From the NCBI GenBank assembly GCA_018303845.1, contig JAGVXH010000006.1, forward strand, positions 1 through 52,488: a stretch of DNA of 52,488 bases, read 5' to 3'. The notes beneath the pieces were generated by a model. That model worked only from the letters and a program-made list of their open reading frames with translations. It was not told the DNA's origin and ran no database searches. The DNA is from Candidatus Pacearchaeota archaeon. GTDB taxonomy: Archaea; Nanobdellota; Nanobdellia; Pacearchaeales; GW2011-AR1. Below are positions 8,441 to 16,689 of the stretch, piece by piece; the stretch's first letter is position 1; every line of letters starts with the position of its first letter. The position numbers were made by a program, and so were the translations under genes.

Positions 8441-10059
8441 TATTTAGCACCGCCTTCTTTTCTAATCCCAATTACTGCAGATTTTTCACCCTCTTTTCCA
8501 GCTCCAAAAGAAACATATTCCTTTGATTCTTTGTACTTGATAGGAAGCCTTATTGTAAAAGTAGAACCTTTCCCATAAACACTTTTAACGCTTAAATCTC
8601 CACCCTGCAATTCCAACAATTGTTTTGTTATCGGAAGCCCAAGACCAGTACCGCCATGTTTAATCGAGTTATCGCTCGCCTGATAAAATTTATCAAATAA
8701 ATGTGATATTTGCTCTTTTTTAATTCCCATACCAGTATCCGTTATATTAAACACAACAAACTCACCCTTCTTTTTGCACCCTATTCGTATATATCCCTTA
8801 TCGGTAAACTTAATTGCATTACTAAGTAAATTATTAAATACTTCAACCAACCTTTGCCTATCTACACTAACCTTAGGAACCTTATTGCATTTTTTTATAA
8901 TTTTTACCTTATCTAATTCCATCAACGCTTCTAAATCATCAATAACCTCAAAAGCCACTTTTGCTGCATCCAACTTTTCAATATTTAATTCAAGAGTTCT
9001 AGATTGGATTCTTGAGATTTCAAGTAAGTTACTAATTAACATACCTAATTGCTTATTATTTCTTTTAATCGCATATATACTCTTATTCACCTGACTATTC
9101 CCATCGCTATCAATTCTTTCATCTTCCAAAATTTCTAAATGTGCTGACATCGCAGTCAACGGAGTTTTTAATTCATGAGAAACCATATTCAAAAAATCAG
9201 TTTTAACTAAATCAAGATTTTTTAATTCTTTATTTACTTTTTCTAATTCATTAAAAAACATTTCCTCTTTCTTGGCAGTCTCGGCAAGCTTCTCCGCAGT
9301 CCCAACCAATTCCAGCCTAACCCTTTCTTTCTCTTTTTCAGTCTGAGCAAGCTTCTTCGCAGTCCCAACCAATTTTAACCTAACCCCTTCTTTCTCTTTT
9401 TCAGTCCGAGCAAGCTTCTCCGCAGTCTTAACCAACTTCAACCTAACCCTCTCTTTTTCTTTCGCAATCTTAGCAAGATTCTTTGTAACTTCAGCCAATT
9501 TCAACCTAACCCTTTCTTTTTCTTTCGCAGTACGAGCAAGCTTCTTCGCAATCCCAACCAATTTCAACCTAACCCTTTCTTTTTCCTTCGCAGTACGAGC
9601 AAGCTTCTTTGTAACTTCAACCAATTTCAACCTAACCCTTTCTTTTTCCTTCGCAGTCCGAGCAAGGTTTTCCGCAGTCTTAACCAACTTCACCCGAGTC
9701 TCCTCTTTTTCCTTCGCAGTCCGAGCAAGATCCTTCGCAGTCCCAACCAATTTCAACCTAACCCTTTCTTTCTCTTTTTCAGTCCGAGCAAGCTTCTCCG
9801 CAGTCCCAACCAACTTCAACCTAACCCTTTCTTTTTCCTTCGCAGTCCGAGCAAGCTTCTCCGCAGTCCCAACCAATTTCAACCTAGCCTCTTCTTTCTC
9901 CTCATCAGTCCGAGCAAGCCCCTTCGCAGCCTCAACCAAATTTAACCAAGCTTTTTCTTTCTTTTTTACAGACACACCTTGCTTAGAATCGACCTGTAAC
10001 TTCTCATCTAACTTCCTCTCTTCTTCCATAACCTCAGACAACTTCACCTCTTCACTCAT
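8440..10059 (-). CDS. Histidine kinase with eleven 21-residue coiled-coil repeats
   Basis: A 539-aa soluble kinase. It begins with a tag (EEERKLDEKLQVD) nearly identical to that of its neighbour at 4124-8440. Residues 34-264 are eleven copies of a 21-residue unit (KERVRLKLVGTAEKLARTAK plus E), equal to three heptads, forming a long helix. HisKA follows, with His near 295 (NMVSHELKTPLTA), then the ATPase domain (NNLLSNAIKFTD, DTGMGI, GTGLGLPITK). It has no sensor domain and no membrane helix. The kinase core is a close paralogue of the neighbour's, so the two probably pair or compete. The ATG at 10059 follows GAGGGGGT, and promoter copy A lies just upstream. Confidence 0.94.
   Translation of the reverse strand: MSEEVKLSEVMEEERKLDEKLQVDSKQGVSVKKKEKAWLNLVEAAKGLARTDEEKEEARLKLVGTAEKLARTAKEKERVRLKLVGTAEKLARTEKEKERVRLKLVGTAKDLARTAKEKEETRVKLVKTAENLARTAKEKERVRLKLVEVTKKLARTAKEKERVRLKLVGIAKKLARTAKEKERVRLKLAEVTKNLAKIAKEKERVRLKLVKTAEKLARTEKEKEGVRLKLVGTAKKLAQTEKEKERVRLELVGTAEKLAETAKKEEMFFNELEKVNKELKNLDLVKTDFLNMVSHELKTPLTAMSAHLEILEDERIDSDGNSQVNKSIYAIKRNNKQLGMLISNLLEISRIQSRTLELNIEKLDAAKVAFEVIDDLEALMELDKVKIIKKCNKVPKVSVDRQRLVEVFNNLLSNAIKFTDKGYIRIGCKKKGEFVVFNITDTGMGIKKEQISHLFDKFYQASDNSIKHGGTGLGLPITKQLLELQGGDLSVKSVYGKGSTFTIRLPIKYKESKEYVSFGAGKEGEKSAVIGIRKEGGAK
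9268..9960 (-). repeat. 63-bp coding minisatellite, 11 units
   Basis: Eleven tandem 63-base units encode the coiled-coil repeats of the kinase. Neighbouring units are very alike in DNA, the first unit is the most diverged, and the unit length keeps frame and heptad phase. This suggests recent expansion by slippage or unequal exchange. Confidence 0.9.
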
Positions 10060-10100
10060 TTTACAAAACCCCCTCTTCCATAATCACACAGGCAAAAAGA

Positions 10101-10127
10101 ACTTATTATAAGATGAGACGAACATAT
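10101..10127 (-). promoter_or_regulatory. Promoter with locus-specific element, copy A
   Basis: On the minus strand ATATGTTCGTC, then TCATC, then TTATAATAAGT. The TATA centre lies about 47 bases before the kinase ATG at 10059, predicting a leader of about 20 bases that contains its ribosome binding site. Confidence 0.6.
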
Positions 10128-10144
10128 CCAAACGTCCGACAACC

Positions 10145-13066
10145 CTAATAATTATTCCTCCTATATTTAGTAGAATCATCCTTCTTATCTTGTTCACTAG
10201 GCACAACAGATTCAGAAGACACATCCTCAATCTTATCAGTAAAAGAAGGCAAAGGCTTAAACCCAAGAGGTTTTTCCTTATCTAAACTATCGATAATAGA
10301 ATCCAATTTTTGCTTATCAAAAACCTGACTAGAAGATTTATTACTAGAAACCTTATCAAGAGAAACAAGACTCGGCAAATCTTCACGAACAATCTCTTTT
10401 TTCTCTTCAATATTTTTAGAATCTAAAACAGGATTTTTTTTCTTAAAAAAAGTTCTAAAAAATTTCTCCTTAAGCGACACCCTTTCAGGAACAACATAAG
10501 GTTTCTCTAAAACCCGATTACGATTATCAACAACATTTTTGGGAACAGGTTTCAAATACGGCCTCAACAATTCTTCATTTTTCTTCTTAGGTCTAATCCT
10601 AAAGGATTTTTTAATAGCGTCTAAAACATTAAAAAATTTAGAAGTCTTCTTCTCTATCTCCTCAAGCCCCTCGACGCCTTCCTTTATCCTCTCAAGTTTT
10701 TCCAGCCTCTTCCGACTCTCTTCCTCTCCCATCTTCTTCTCCCTTAACAAAATCCTCTCACGTTTCTCATCCTCTAATCTCTTCAATTTCAACAATTCAA
10801 CTTTCTCCTTCTCGGTTTCAATTAATTTCAATTTCAATTTCAAAGCCTCCTTCTTCCCTTCTTCCTCTTTTCTTTTCCTAGCCAAATTTCTTTCATGCAA
10901 CCTTTTCCTAATCTTACTAAAAAACATCAAAGCCCGCCTCTTCAACTCCTTTCTCCTCTTCGCACTTCTTTTTGCGAGAACCAATCTCTCAGCATCTCGC
11001 CTCTTCGCCTCATCCCTAGATTTCAAAACCTGAATCTGCTTCTCTTCTTCAAGTCTTTTAAGCTCAAGCCTTTTCGCCTCAAGTCCGAACTTTCTCTCTT
11101 TCTCTAATCTCATTTCCCTCGCCTTAAGCCCAACCCTAATCCGGCTAGAAAGACTAACAAAATAATTCGAAACATTTCTAAACATAACCTTCCGCTTCCT
11201 CTCACTAACTAACTTCTCTCTAACTCTTCTTCTCTCATTTTCCTTAGCCTCCAAAATCTCAAGTCTCTTTCTCTCCCCTGCCGCCTTCTCCTCAATAATC
11301 CTCGCCTCTTCAGCCTTCAACCTCTCAGTCCTCTGTTTTTCTTCCGCAATTTTAGCTTCGATTCTCTTAGTCTTTTCAATTTTCTCCGCTTCGACCCTCT
11401 TCCTTTTCGCCTCAACCCTCATCTCAAACATTTCCCTCTTACGCCTTTCAATCTCTTTCATTCTCATCTCCTTCTTTATTTCTTTAGCCTTAGAAATAAC
11501 TCCAAAATAAAAACGAACAAAATAATTCTTAATTTTCCTAGACTTCTCTTTAGCCCCCATAGCCCCTTTCACCTTAGACTTTTTCTTCAATCTAAATTTC
11601 TTAAAAAATTCAACAAAACAAAAAGAAGTTTTTTTCCTAGAACTCTCAGGCTCCATCAAGGCAGATCTATATTTAGGCCCTTTGGCTAAAACCCCTTTTT
11701 CCTCTTTCCTCTCCTTTCCAGCCTCCGCAATATTTTCAGAAAACCTAATCCACATTCTCTTAAACCAACCAGGACCACCACGAACTCTAACAATTCTCCT
11801 ACCAGTCTTAGGAACAATCCCATTAAATCCTCTAGATTTATCTCGCGTCTTCAAAGCCTTATACAAAAAAACAACCAAAAAAATCCCAAAAAGTCCCACA
11901 AGATAAATATAATAATTCTTCAAGTAAAAAACTATTCCAAATAAAATAGCAAATAAAATAGCAATAGCAATAGAAACCCTATATTTTCTAATCCATTTTT
12001 CTTCAACATAAAGCAAATTCTGCAACTTATTCTTCTCCCAATAAATAATAAGTCCAATAATTAGAATAGCAACAATCGTCAAGACAACAAGCCAAGACCC
12101 CTCGCCAAGTTTATCAATAACTTCTCCAGTAATAAAAGACTTTTTCTCAATCGTAAAACTTTGTGTAAACCTATTCCTGACACCCTCGCCGTAAACAATA
12201 TTCAAAACCGCAATATATTCTCCCTCAGGAATATCAAGCCCAGCATAATCCCATTTCAAAAACTGCTGCGTAGCAATCATCATTTTATCCTCAGCATGAT
12301 ACATCTCATTCCCGTCTAAATCAAGAATGGTAAAAGTCAAATTAACATTCGCAGGAATCTCTCCAAAACTATCAAAATTAATAAAAGCAGAAAGTTCACT
12401 AGAGCTCTCAATCGTAAAATCCGCCAAATCAAAAGAAACATCCAATAACTCTTCAAGCATACCGCCCTCTCCAACCTCAATCATCCTACCAGCTCTAGCA
12501 TAATAAGAATCATAAGCAACCTCAGTATAAAAATTATAAACCCCATCTTCAATAGATTTGGGCAAAAATAATTCAGAAGTTTCCGTAATCTCATCAAAAT
12601 CAGCCATATAAATCGTATCAAAACCTTCCGTCACAACCTTCCCGTCTTTAACCATCCAAAACCTAACCGTAACATCCCCATGAATCGCAGCAACACCCTT
12701 TATGTAATAAGTAAACTCAAAAAAATCCCCAGAAGCAATCGGAGACTGCACATCAATTATTTTCATATCAAATAACTTCACGCACCGATTCATCCAACAA
12801 GTTTTCGTGTCATTACAATCCCCGTCGCTATCACACTCGTAAACATAACACTTATTCTCAAAACAATACTCTCCAATCTCACAACCCGAATCATCCACAC
12901 ATTCTAATACAGCTCCACCACCTCCACCACCACCAGGGGGAACAACCGGGCTAGGCGTAACAATGTCAGCCATTATAAAAAATTCATTTTCTTCATCAAA
13001 GAAAGTGCTCTCACCAAAAACTAAAGGCAGCAACAATAAAACAAATAAGAATGTTAATCTCCTCAT
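10145..13066 (-). CDS. 973-aa membrane protein: surface Cys module, TM helices and giant charged cytoplasmic coiled coil
   Basis: A signal peptide (MRRLTFLFVLLLLPLVFG) precedes a Pro/Gly linker and a Cys-rich module of about 40 residues with eight or more Cys (CVDDSGCEIGEYC, CDSDGDCNDTKTC) like Dickkopf/EB modules. Two beta-rich extracellular domains follow, ending near residue 310, then membrane helices at about 325-345 and 360-405. The C-terminal 560 residues are extremely rich in K, R and E and are mostly predicted coiled coil (for example EAKRKRVEAEKIEKTKRIEA). The ATG overlaps the stop of the gene before it (ATGA). It could be a surface receptor or a link between envelope and cell interior. 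No family is recognised for the whole protein. Confidence 0.82.
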   Translation of the reverse strand: MRRLTFLFVLLLLPLVFGESTFFDEENEFFIMADIVTPSPVVPPGGGGGGGAVLECVDDSGCEIGEYCFENKCYVYECDSDGDCNDTKTCWMNRCVKLFDMKIIDVQSPIASGDFFEFTYYIKGVAAIHGDVTVRFWMVKDGKVVTEGFDTIYMADFDEITETSELFLPKSIEDGVYNFYTEVAYDSYYARAGRMIEVGEGGMLEELLDVSFDLADFTIESSSELSAFINFDSFGEIPANVNLTFTILDLDGNEMYHAEDKMMIATQQFLKWDYAGLDIPEGEYIAVLNIVYGEGVRNRFTQSFTIEKKSFITGEVIDKLGEGSWLVVLTIVAILIIGLIIYWEKNKLQNLLYVEEKWIRKYRVSIAIAILFAILFGIVFYLKNYYIYLVGLFGIFLVVFLYKALKTRDKSRGFNGIVPKTGRRIVRVRGGPGWFKRMWIRFSENIAEAGKERKEEKGVLAKGPKYRSALMEPESSRKKTSFCFVEFFKKFRLKKKSKVKGAMGAKEKSRKIKNYFVRFYFGVISKAKEIKKEMRMKEIERRKREMFEMRVEAKRKRVEAEKIEKTKRIEAKIAEEKQRTERLKAEEARIIEEKAAGERKRLEILEAKENERRRVREKLVSERKRKVMFRNVSNYFVSLSSRIRVGLKAREMRLEKERKFGLEAKRLELKRLEEEKQIQVLKSRDEAKRRDAERLVLAKRSAKRRKELKRRALMFFSKIRKRLHERNLARKRKEEEGKKEALKLKLKLIETEKEKVELLKLKRLEDEKRERILLREKKMGEEESRKRLEKLERIKEGVEGLEEIEKKTSKFFNVLDAIKKSFRIRPKKKNEELLRPYLKPVPKNVVDNRNRVLEKPYVVPERVSLKEKFFRTFFKKKNPVLDSKNIEEKKEIVREDLPSLVSLDKVSSNKSSSQVFDKQKLDSIIDSLDKEKPLGFKPLPSFTDKIEDVSSESVVPSEQDKKDDSTKYRRNNY

Positions 13067-14085
13067 TTAAAACATCCTCCTTCCAAACAATAAACTTCAC
13101 ATCGATTAATAGAATCAGCCCCAGCAATCAATAAATCAGAAAAATTTGTAATGTTAGCAGTTGTAGAAAAAGTTCCAGTTCCAACAATAGAAATACTATT
13201 CCCGAGTAAATCTACATTTGAAGAAATCACACAATTATGCGAGCAATCTACGTTCCAATTCCCAGAACCTGAATAAGTACAAGAGTCACTAAAAACTTCA
13301 GTCGAAGCAGTACTATTCACATCCGTGTCATTTACGTTCCCAGAAGAATCCTTCGTATGAACAGTAATAGTATAATCCGTATTTTGCGTTAATCCAGTCG
13401 CATTATAATAATTATTCGAAGTATTAATCTTCCAAATCCCATTCAGATAAACAATAGCTTCACTAAAATCACTAAAAGGATTCGTCCAATTCCAATAAAT
13501 CCAGTTATAACTACGAGATTGATTTTGTAAATTGGTTACAGAAGCAGGAGGTATAGTGTCTGTATAATTTATTCTTAACTCAACTGTATCAATATACCAT
13601 GATATAGGATCATTTCCTGTATTTCTTGCAACGCCAATAATTCTAAATTGCGATGCATTTAATTTAGTCCAACTATTTAAAATAGATGAAACATTCCAAC
13701 TACTTGTAGTATCTGAAGTAGGCGGAACTGTTCCATCATAGGATTGTATTATCTGCCAAGAAGTGCCATTATAAATTTCCAAATTTAAACCGTCATCAAT
13801 ATGCCCAGACTGATAATGCTTAAGATATATAAAAACCGAATTAATTACCCCCGTAGAAACTACAGAATTATTTATAACAAATGTCCAAACTTGATTATCC
13901 CCAGCCCACTTGGTATCAGCAGCAACGGCATAATTACCAGTCGTCGGTCCATTTGCGTTTGCAGAATTTGTAAGAGAATCCATTCCGACAGAAACAGAAT
14001 TACTTTCTGCCCACAAACTCTCTTCAGATGCCGAGATAAAACTAAAAGAAAAGAACAAAATAATTAAAAAAAATATCCTCTTCAT
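13063..14085 (-). CDS. Secreted Asn/Ser/Thr-rich surface protein with FN3-like domain
   Basis: A 340-aa protein. The start is the ATG at 14085 (MKRIFFLIILFFSFSFIS), which overlaps the stop of the upstream gene (TGATG). A longer frame would lose the clean signal peptide. Residues about 20-175 form a beta-rich domain; DTIPPASVTNLQNQS begins an FN3-like domain (about 178-265) with the usual TGLTQNTDYTITVHTKD. The C-terminal part has six or more Cys (SDSCTYSGSGNWNVDCSHNC) that could form disulfides. Many NxS/T sequons suggest glycosylation. It is the middle gene of the surface-protein operon 16571 to 10145. Confidence 0.78.
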   Translation of the reverse strand: MKRIFFLIILFFSFSFISASEESLWAESNSVSVGMDSLTNSANANGPTTGNYAVAADTKWAGDNQVWTFVINNSVVSTGVINSVFIYLKHYQSGHIDDGLNLEIYNGTSWQIIQSYDGTVPPTSDTTSSWNVSSILNSWTKLNASQFRIIGVARNTGNDPISWYIDTVELRINYTDTIPPASVTNLQNQSRSYNWIYWNWTNPFSDFSEAIVYLNGIWKINTSNNYYNATGLTQNTDYTITVHTKDSSGNVNDTDVNSTASTEVFSDSCTYSGSGNWNVDCSHNCVISSNVDLLGNSISIVGTGTFSTTANITNFSDLLIAGADSINRCEVYCLEGGCFK

Positions 14086-14876
14086 CAACAAATATACATC
14101 GTAGACGTATCTCCCTTTATTATTACGCAACTAGCATTATCATAAATTCTGTGATTAGTAACATCATTTTCAAATTTAATACCTTCAACTGTAATGTTCC
14201 CATCAAAAGTTTCTTCAACATTCGTAAAAGCAACATTCGTCATATTCCCACTCCAATAAGGATCAATCTCACTAGATACAGGAAGAGTCGTAGAATTATA
14301 AAACCCAAAAGGATTCGAATTCAAATAATAGTCCATAATCGAAAAGTCAGTTGAATTATAATAATTAAAAGAAAGTAACGTTGATAAATTTAAATAATTA
14401 TTAAAATCAAAGTCAGTTGAATTATAATAATTGAATCCTAATATTCTATTTATTGCAGGAATAGTCTGATTGTACGCCCAAGCATTATAAGTTGAGTTAT
14501 ATGTAGAACTCCAAGAGGAATTATACAAACTAAAATTACCAGACCAATAAGGATCTGTCTCGGTATAAGAACTAGTTGACCAGTTCTTAATATATCCAGT
14601 CGAGTTCCAATCTTGTATCAGACCAGTTGAGTTGTAAGCATTATAAGTTGAGTTATATGTAGAACTCCAAGAAGAATTATACAAACTAGAATTACCAGAC
14701 CAGTAAGGATCTGTCTCCACATAAGAACTAGTTGACCAGTTTTTAATATATCCAGTCGCATTCCAATCTTTTATCAGCCCAGTTGAATTATATCCATCGT
14801 AAGTTAAATTATAAGTACTTGACCAAGAGGAATTATACAAACTAAAATTACCAGACCAGTAAGGATCTGTCTCCAC
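14085..14876 (-). CDS. C-terminal fragment of the repeat surface protein
   Basis: This open stretch, 263 codons from its first Met, holds about two and a half 52-residue repeats and degenerate repeat pieces (FNYYNSTDFD). The C-terminal domain follows (VTNHRIYDNASCVIIKGDTS). It is in the same frame as the N-terminal fragment. There is no signal peptide or ribosome binding site at its first Met, so it is not an independent gene. Its TGA overlaps the ATG of the next gene. Confidence 0.5.
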   Translation of the reverse strand: METDPYWSGNFSLYNSSWSSTYNLTYDGYNSTGLIKDWNATGYIKNWSTSSYVETDPYWSGNSSLYNSSWSSTYNSTYNAYNSTGLIQDWNSTGYIKNWSTSSYTETDPYWSGNFSLYNSSWSSTYNSTYNAWAYNQTIPAINRILGFNYYNSTDFDFNNYLNLSTLLSFNYYNSTDFSIMDYYLNSNPFGFYNSTTLPVSSEIDPYWSGNMTNVAFTNVEETFDGNITVEGIKFENDVTNHRIYDNASCVIIKGDTSTMYIC

Positions 14877-15800
14877 ATAAGAACTAGTTGACCAATTCCT
14901 TATGTAACCAGTCGAGTTCCAATTCTGTTGTAACCAGTCGAGTTCCAGTTCTGTATTAGACCAGTTGAGTTGTAAGAATTGTAAGTTGAATTATAAGTCG
15001 AAGACCAAGAGGAATTATACAAACTAAAATTACCAGACCAGTAAGGATCTGTCTCCACATAAGAACTAGTTGACCAGTTCCTTATGTAACCAGTCGAGTT
15101 CCAATTCTGTATTAGCCCAGTTGAATTATATCCATCGTAAGTTGAATTATAAGTACTTGACCAAGAGGAATTATACAAACTAAAATTACCAGACCAGTAA
15201 GGATCTGTCTCAACATAAGAACTAGTCGACCAGTTCTTGATATATCCAGTCGCATTCCAATCTTTTATCAGCCCAGTTGAATTATATCCATCGTAAGTTG
15301 AATTATAAGTACTTGACCAAGAGGAATTATACAAACTAAAATTACCAGACCAGTAAGGATCCGTCTCCACATAAGAACCAGTTGACCAATTCTTAATATA
15401 TCCAGTTGCATTCCAATCTTTTATCAGCCCAGTTGAATTATATCCATCGTAAGTTAAATTATAAGTTGTTGACCAACTAGAATTATACAAACTAAAATTA
15501 CCAGACCAGTAAGGATCTGTCTCGGCATAAGAACTAGTTGACCAGTTCCTTATGTAACCAGTCGAGTTCCAGTTCTGTATCAGCCCAGTTGAGTTGTAAG
15601 TATTATAAGTTGAATTATAAGTTGTTGACCAACTAGAATTATACAAACTAAAATTACCAGACCAGTAAGGATCTGTCTCCACATAAGAACTAGTTGACCA
15701 ATTCCTTATGTAACCAGTCGAGTTCCAATTCTGTAGACCAAGAGGAATTGTACAGACTAGAATTACTAGACCAGTAAGGATCCACTTCACTAAAACTCGA
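14480..15800 (-). repeat. 156-bp tandem repeat array coding for 52-residue surface repeats
   Basis: The landmark ggatctgtctc/ggatcc recurs at 14551, 14707, 14863, 15045, 15201, 15357, 15513, 15669 and 15778. Spacing is exactly 156 bases except 182 (+26) and 109 (-47). Units differ by few bases, so the array is young or kept uniform by recombination. Confidence 0.92.
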
Positions 15801-15808
15801 CCGAGCAT
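14900..15808 (-). pseudogene. Middle, frame-shifted fragment of the repeat surface protein
   Basis: This frame (302 codons from an out-of-frame Met) holds more than five full 52-residue repeats. It enters at the 47-base deletion and leaves at the 26-base duplication, where the reading ends GYNRIGTRLVT. The first 20 or so residues are read from the wrong frame of the N-terminal part. It has no start signals of its own. Confidence 0.5.
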
Positions 15809-16571
15809 CGATACTATCGTTCAACTTACTCTCATTAAAAGTCAAAACTCCACTATTACTATAAAACCATCCAGAAACCCAAGACGAAACAGAAGCCCAC
15901 CAAGTAGAAGAATTAACATCCAAACTTCCTTCACTAATTCCCAAAATATATTTCGTATCAGCATAACTCTCATTCCAAGAAGCATTATCCCCAAGTCCAC
16001 TAGTCCGAACATCAATCGTAACATTCAACCGACTCTCATTAAACGCCAAAACGACGCCCCCCACATCACTCCCATTATACAAATAAACCCCGTCACCCTG
16101 AACCGAATTTATGTCCCCACTTCCAGCGACTCCCGTCAAATAACTTCCGTCGCCCAAAAAATAACTAGCACTTATATTATCCGCAACTTCCAAATTTCCA
16201 GACTGAATATCTGGAACATCTCGTCTCAAAAAATCACCAACCGTCAACCTTCTCCTAGGCGTCATATCACTCCCTGCAATATTAATATTCAAAAAATAAT
16301 CCTTCGAAGCATTATTGCAACTCGCCCAAGGACTTTGCTCCGTTCTCCATTCCCCCCAGTTCCCAGTAGTAAGACTAGTCGTGTTTGTAAAACAAATACT
16401 TCCTCCACTGGACGAGTCATAAACACTAAAATTAAAAATATACGTCCCAACATTAAAAGTCGTCCCAGTATAATATTGCCCCTGCCAAACAGAAACAGAA
16501 GACGCAAACACCCCGCTAGAAAAACAAATCAAAAACCCCAACCCAATTAAAACAACAAATATTTTTTTCAT
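15690..16571 (-). CDS. N-terminal fragment of the repeat surface protein, with signal peptide
   Basis: The first 270 or so residues are genuine: a signal peptide ending near ASS, a beta-rich domain (WQGQYYTGTTFNVGTYIFNFSVYD), a PRRRLTVGDFLRRD segment, and stalk-like beta repeats (GSYLTGVAGSGDINSVQGDGVYLYNGSD, given here only in part as GDGVYLYNGSD). The last 15 residues (TELELDWLHKELVN) are an out-of-frame reading after the 47-base deletion. As the sequence stands this is the only part that would be made. Promoter copy D lies just upstream, with the TATA about 33 bases before the ATG. Confidence 0.65.
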   Translation of the reverse strand: MKKIFVVLIGLGFLICFSSGVFASSVSVWQGQYYTGTTFNVGTYIFNFSVYDSSSGGSICFTNTTSLTTGNWGEWRTEQSPWASCNNASKDYFLNINIAGSDMTPRRRLTVGDFLRRDVPDIQSGNLEVADNISASYFLGDGSYLTGVAGSGDINSVQGDGVYLYNGSDVGGVVLAFNESRLNVTIDVRTSGLGDNASWNESYADTKYILGISEGSLDVNSSTWWASVSSWVSGWFYSNSGVLTFNESKLNDSIDARSSFSEVDPYWSSNSSLYNSSWSTELELDWLHKELVN

Positions 16572-16599
16572 ATTATCACAGAATACAATCTCAAAAATA

Positions 16600-16626
16600 A
16601 TATATATACAATTATGCGAACATATT
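16600..16626 (-). promoter_or_regulatory. Promoter with locus-specific element, copy D
   Basis: On the minus strand ATATGTTCG, an eight-base spacer, then TATATATAT. The first nine bases equal those of copy A. It lies directly before the surface-protein operon. Confidence 0.5.
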
Positions 16627-16689
16627 CACCATAACCCATCTCTTATAAAAAATTATTATTATACTTTCAACCCTAACATACTATAAACC

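Larger units (their letters stand above)
14085..16571 (-). pseudogene. Repeat-rich surface protein gene broken by two frame-changing indels
   Basis: Three frames together encode one protein of about 800 residues. The N-terminal part (16571 to 15690) has a signal peptide (MKKIFVVLIGLGFLICFSS) and a beta-rich domain. The middle (about 15735 to 14900) and C-terminal (about 14935 to 14085) parts are 52-residue repeats (ETDPYWSGNFSLYNSSWS with NSTGLIQNWNSTGYI). The C-terminus ends in a small domain, GDTSTMYIC. A 47-base deletion near 15735 and a 26-base tandem duplication near 14930 shift the middle frame. Their sum, -21, puts the two ends back in the same frame. It is either a real broken or phase-varying gene, or a repeat misassembly. 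Confidence 0.75.

Noticed and set aside
10895-11107. Plus-strand ORFs opposite the coiled-coil gene and similar long antisense frames (for example 30598-31707, 33783-34754, 45902-46606)
   Set aside because: They mirror real minus-strand genes, are rich in Asn/Ile/Arg/Pro nonsense composition, and lack start signals.
12900-12940. Low-complexity Gly repeat as a regulatory site
   Set aside because: It encodes the Gly-rich linker after the signal peptide of the 973-aa protein.
14900-16571. Three separate surface-protein genes
   Set aside because: The fragments share one repeat family, only the first has a signal peptide, and spacing analysis shows two indels in a single gene.
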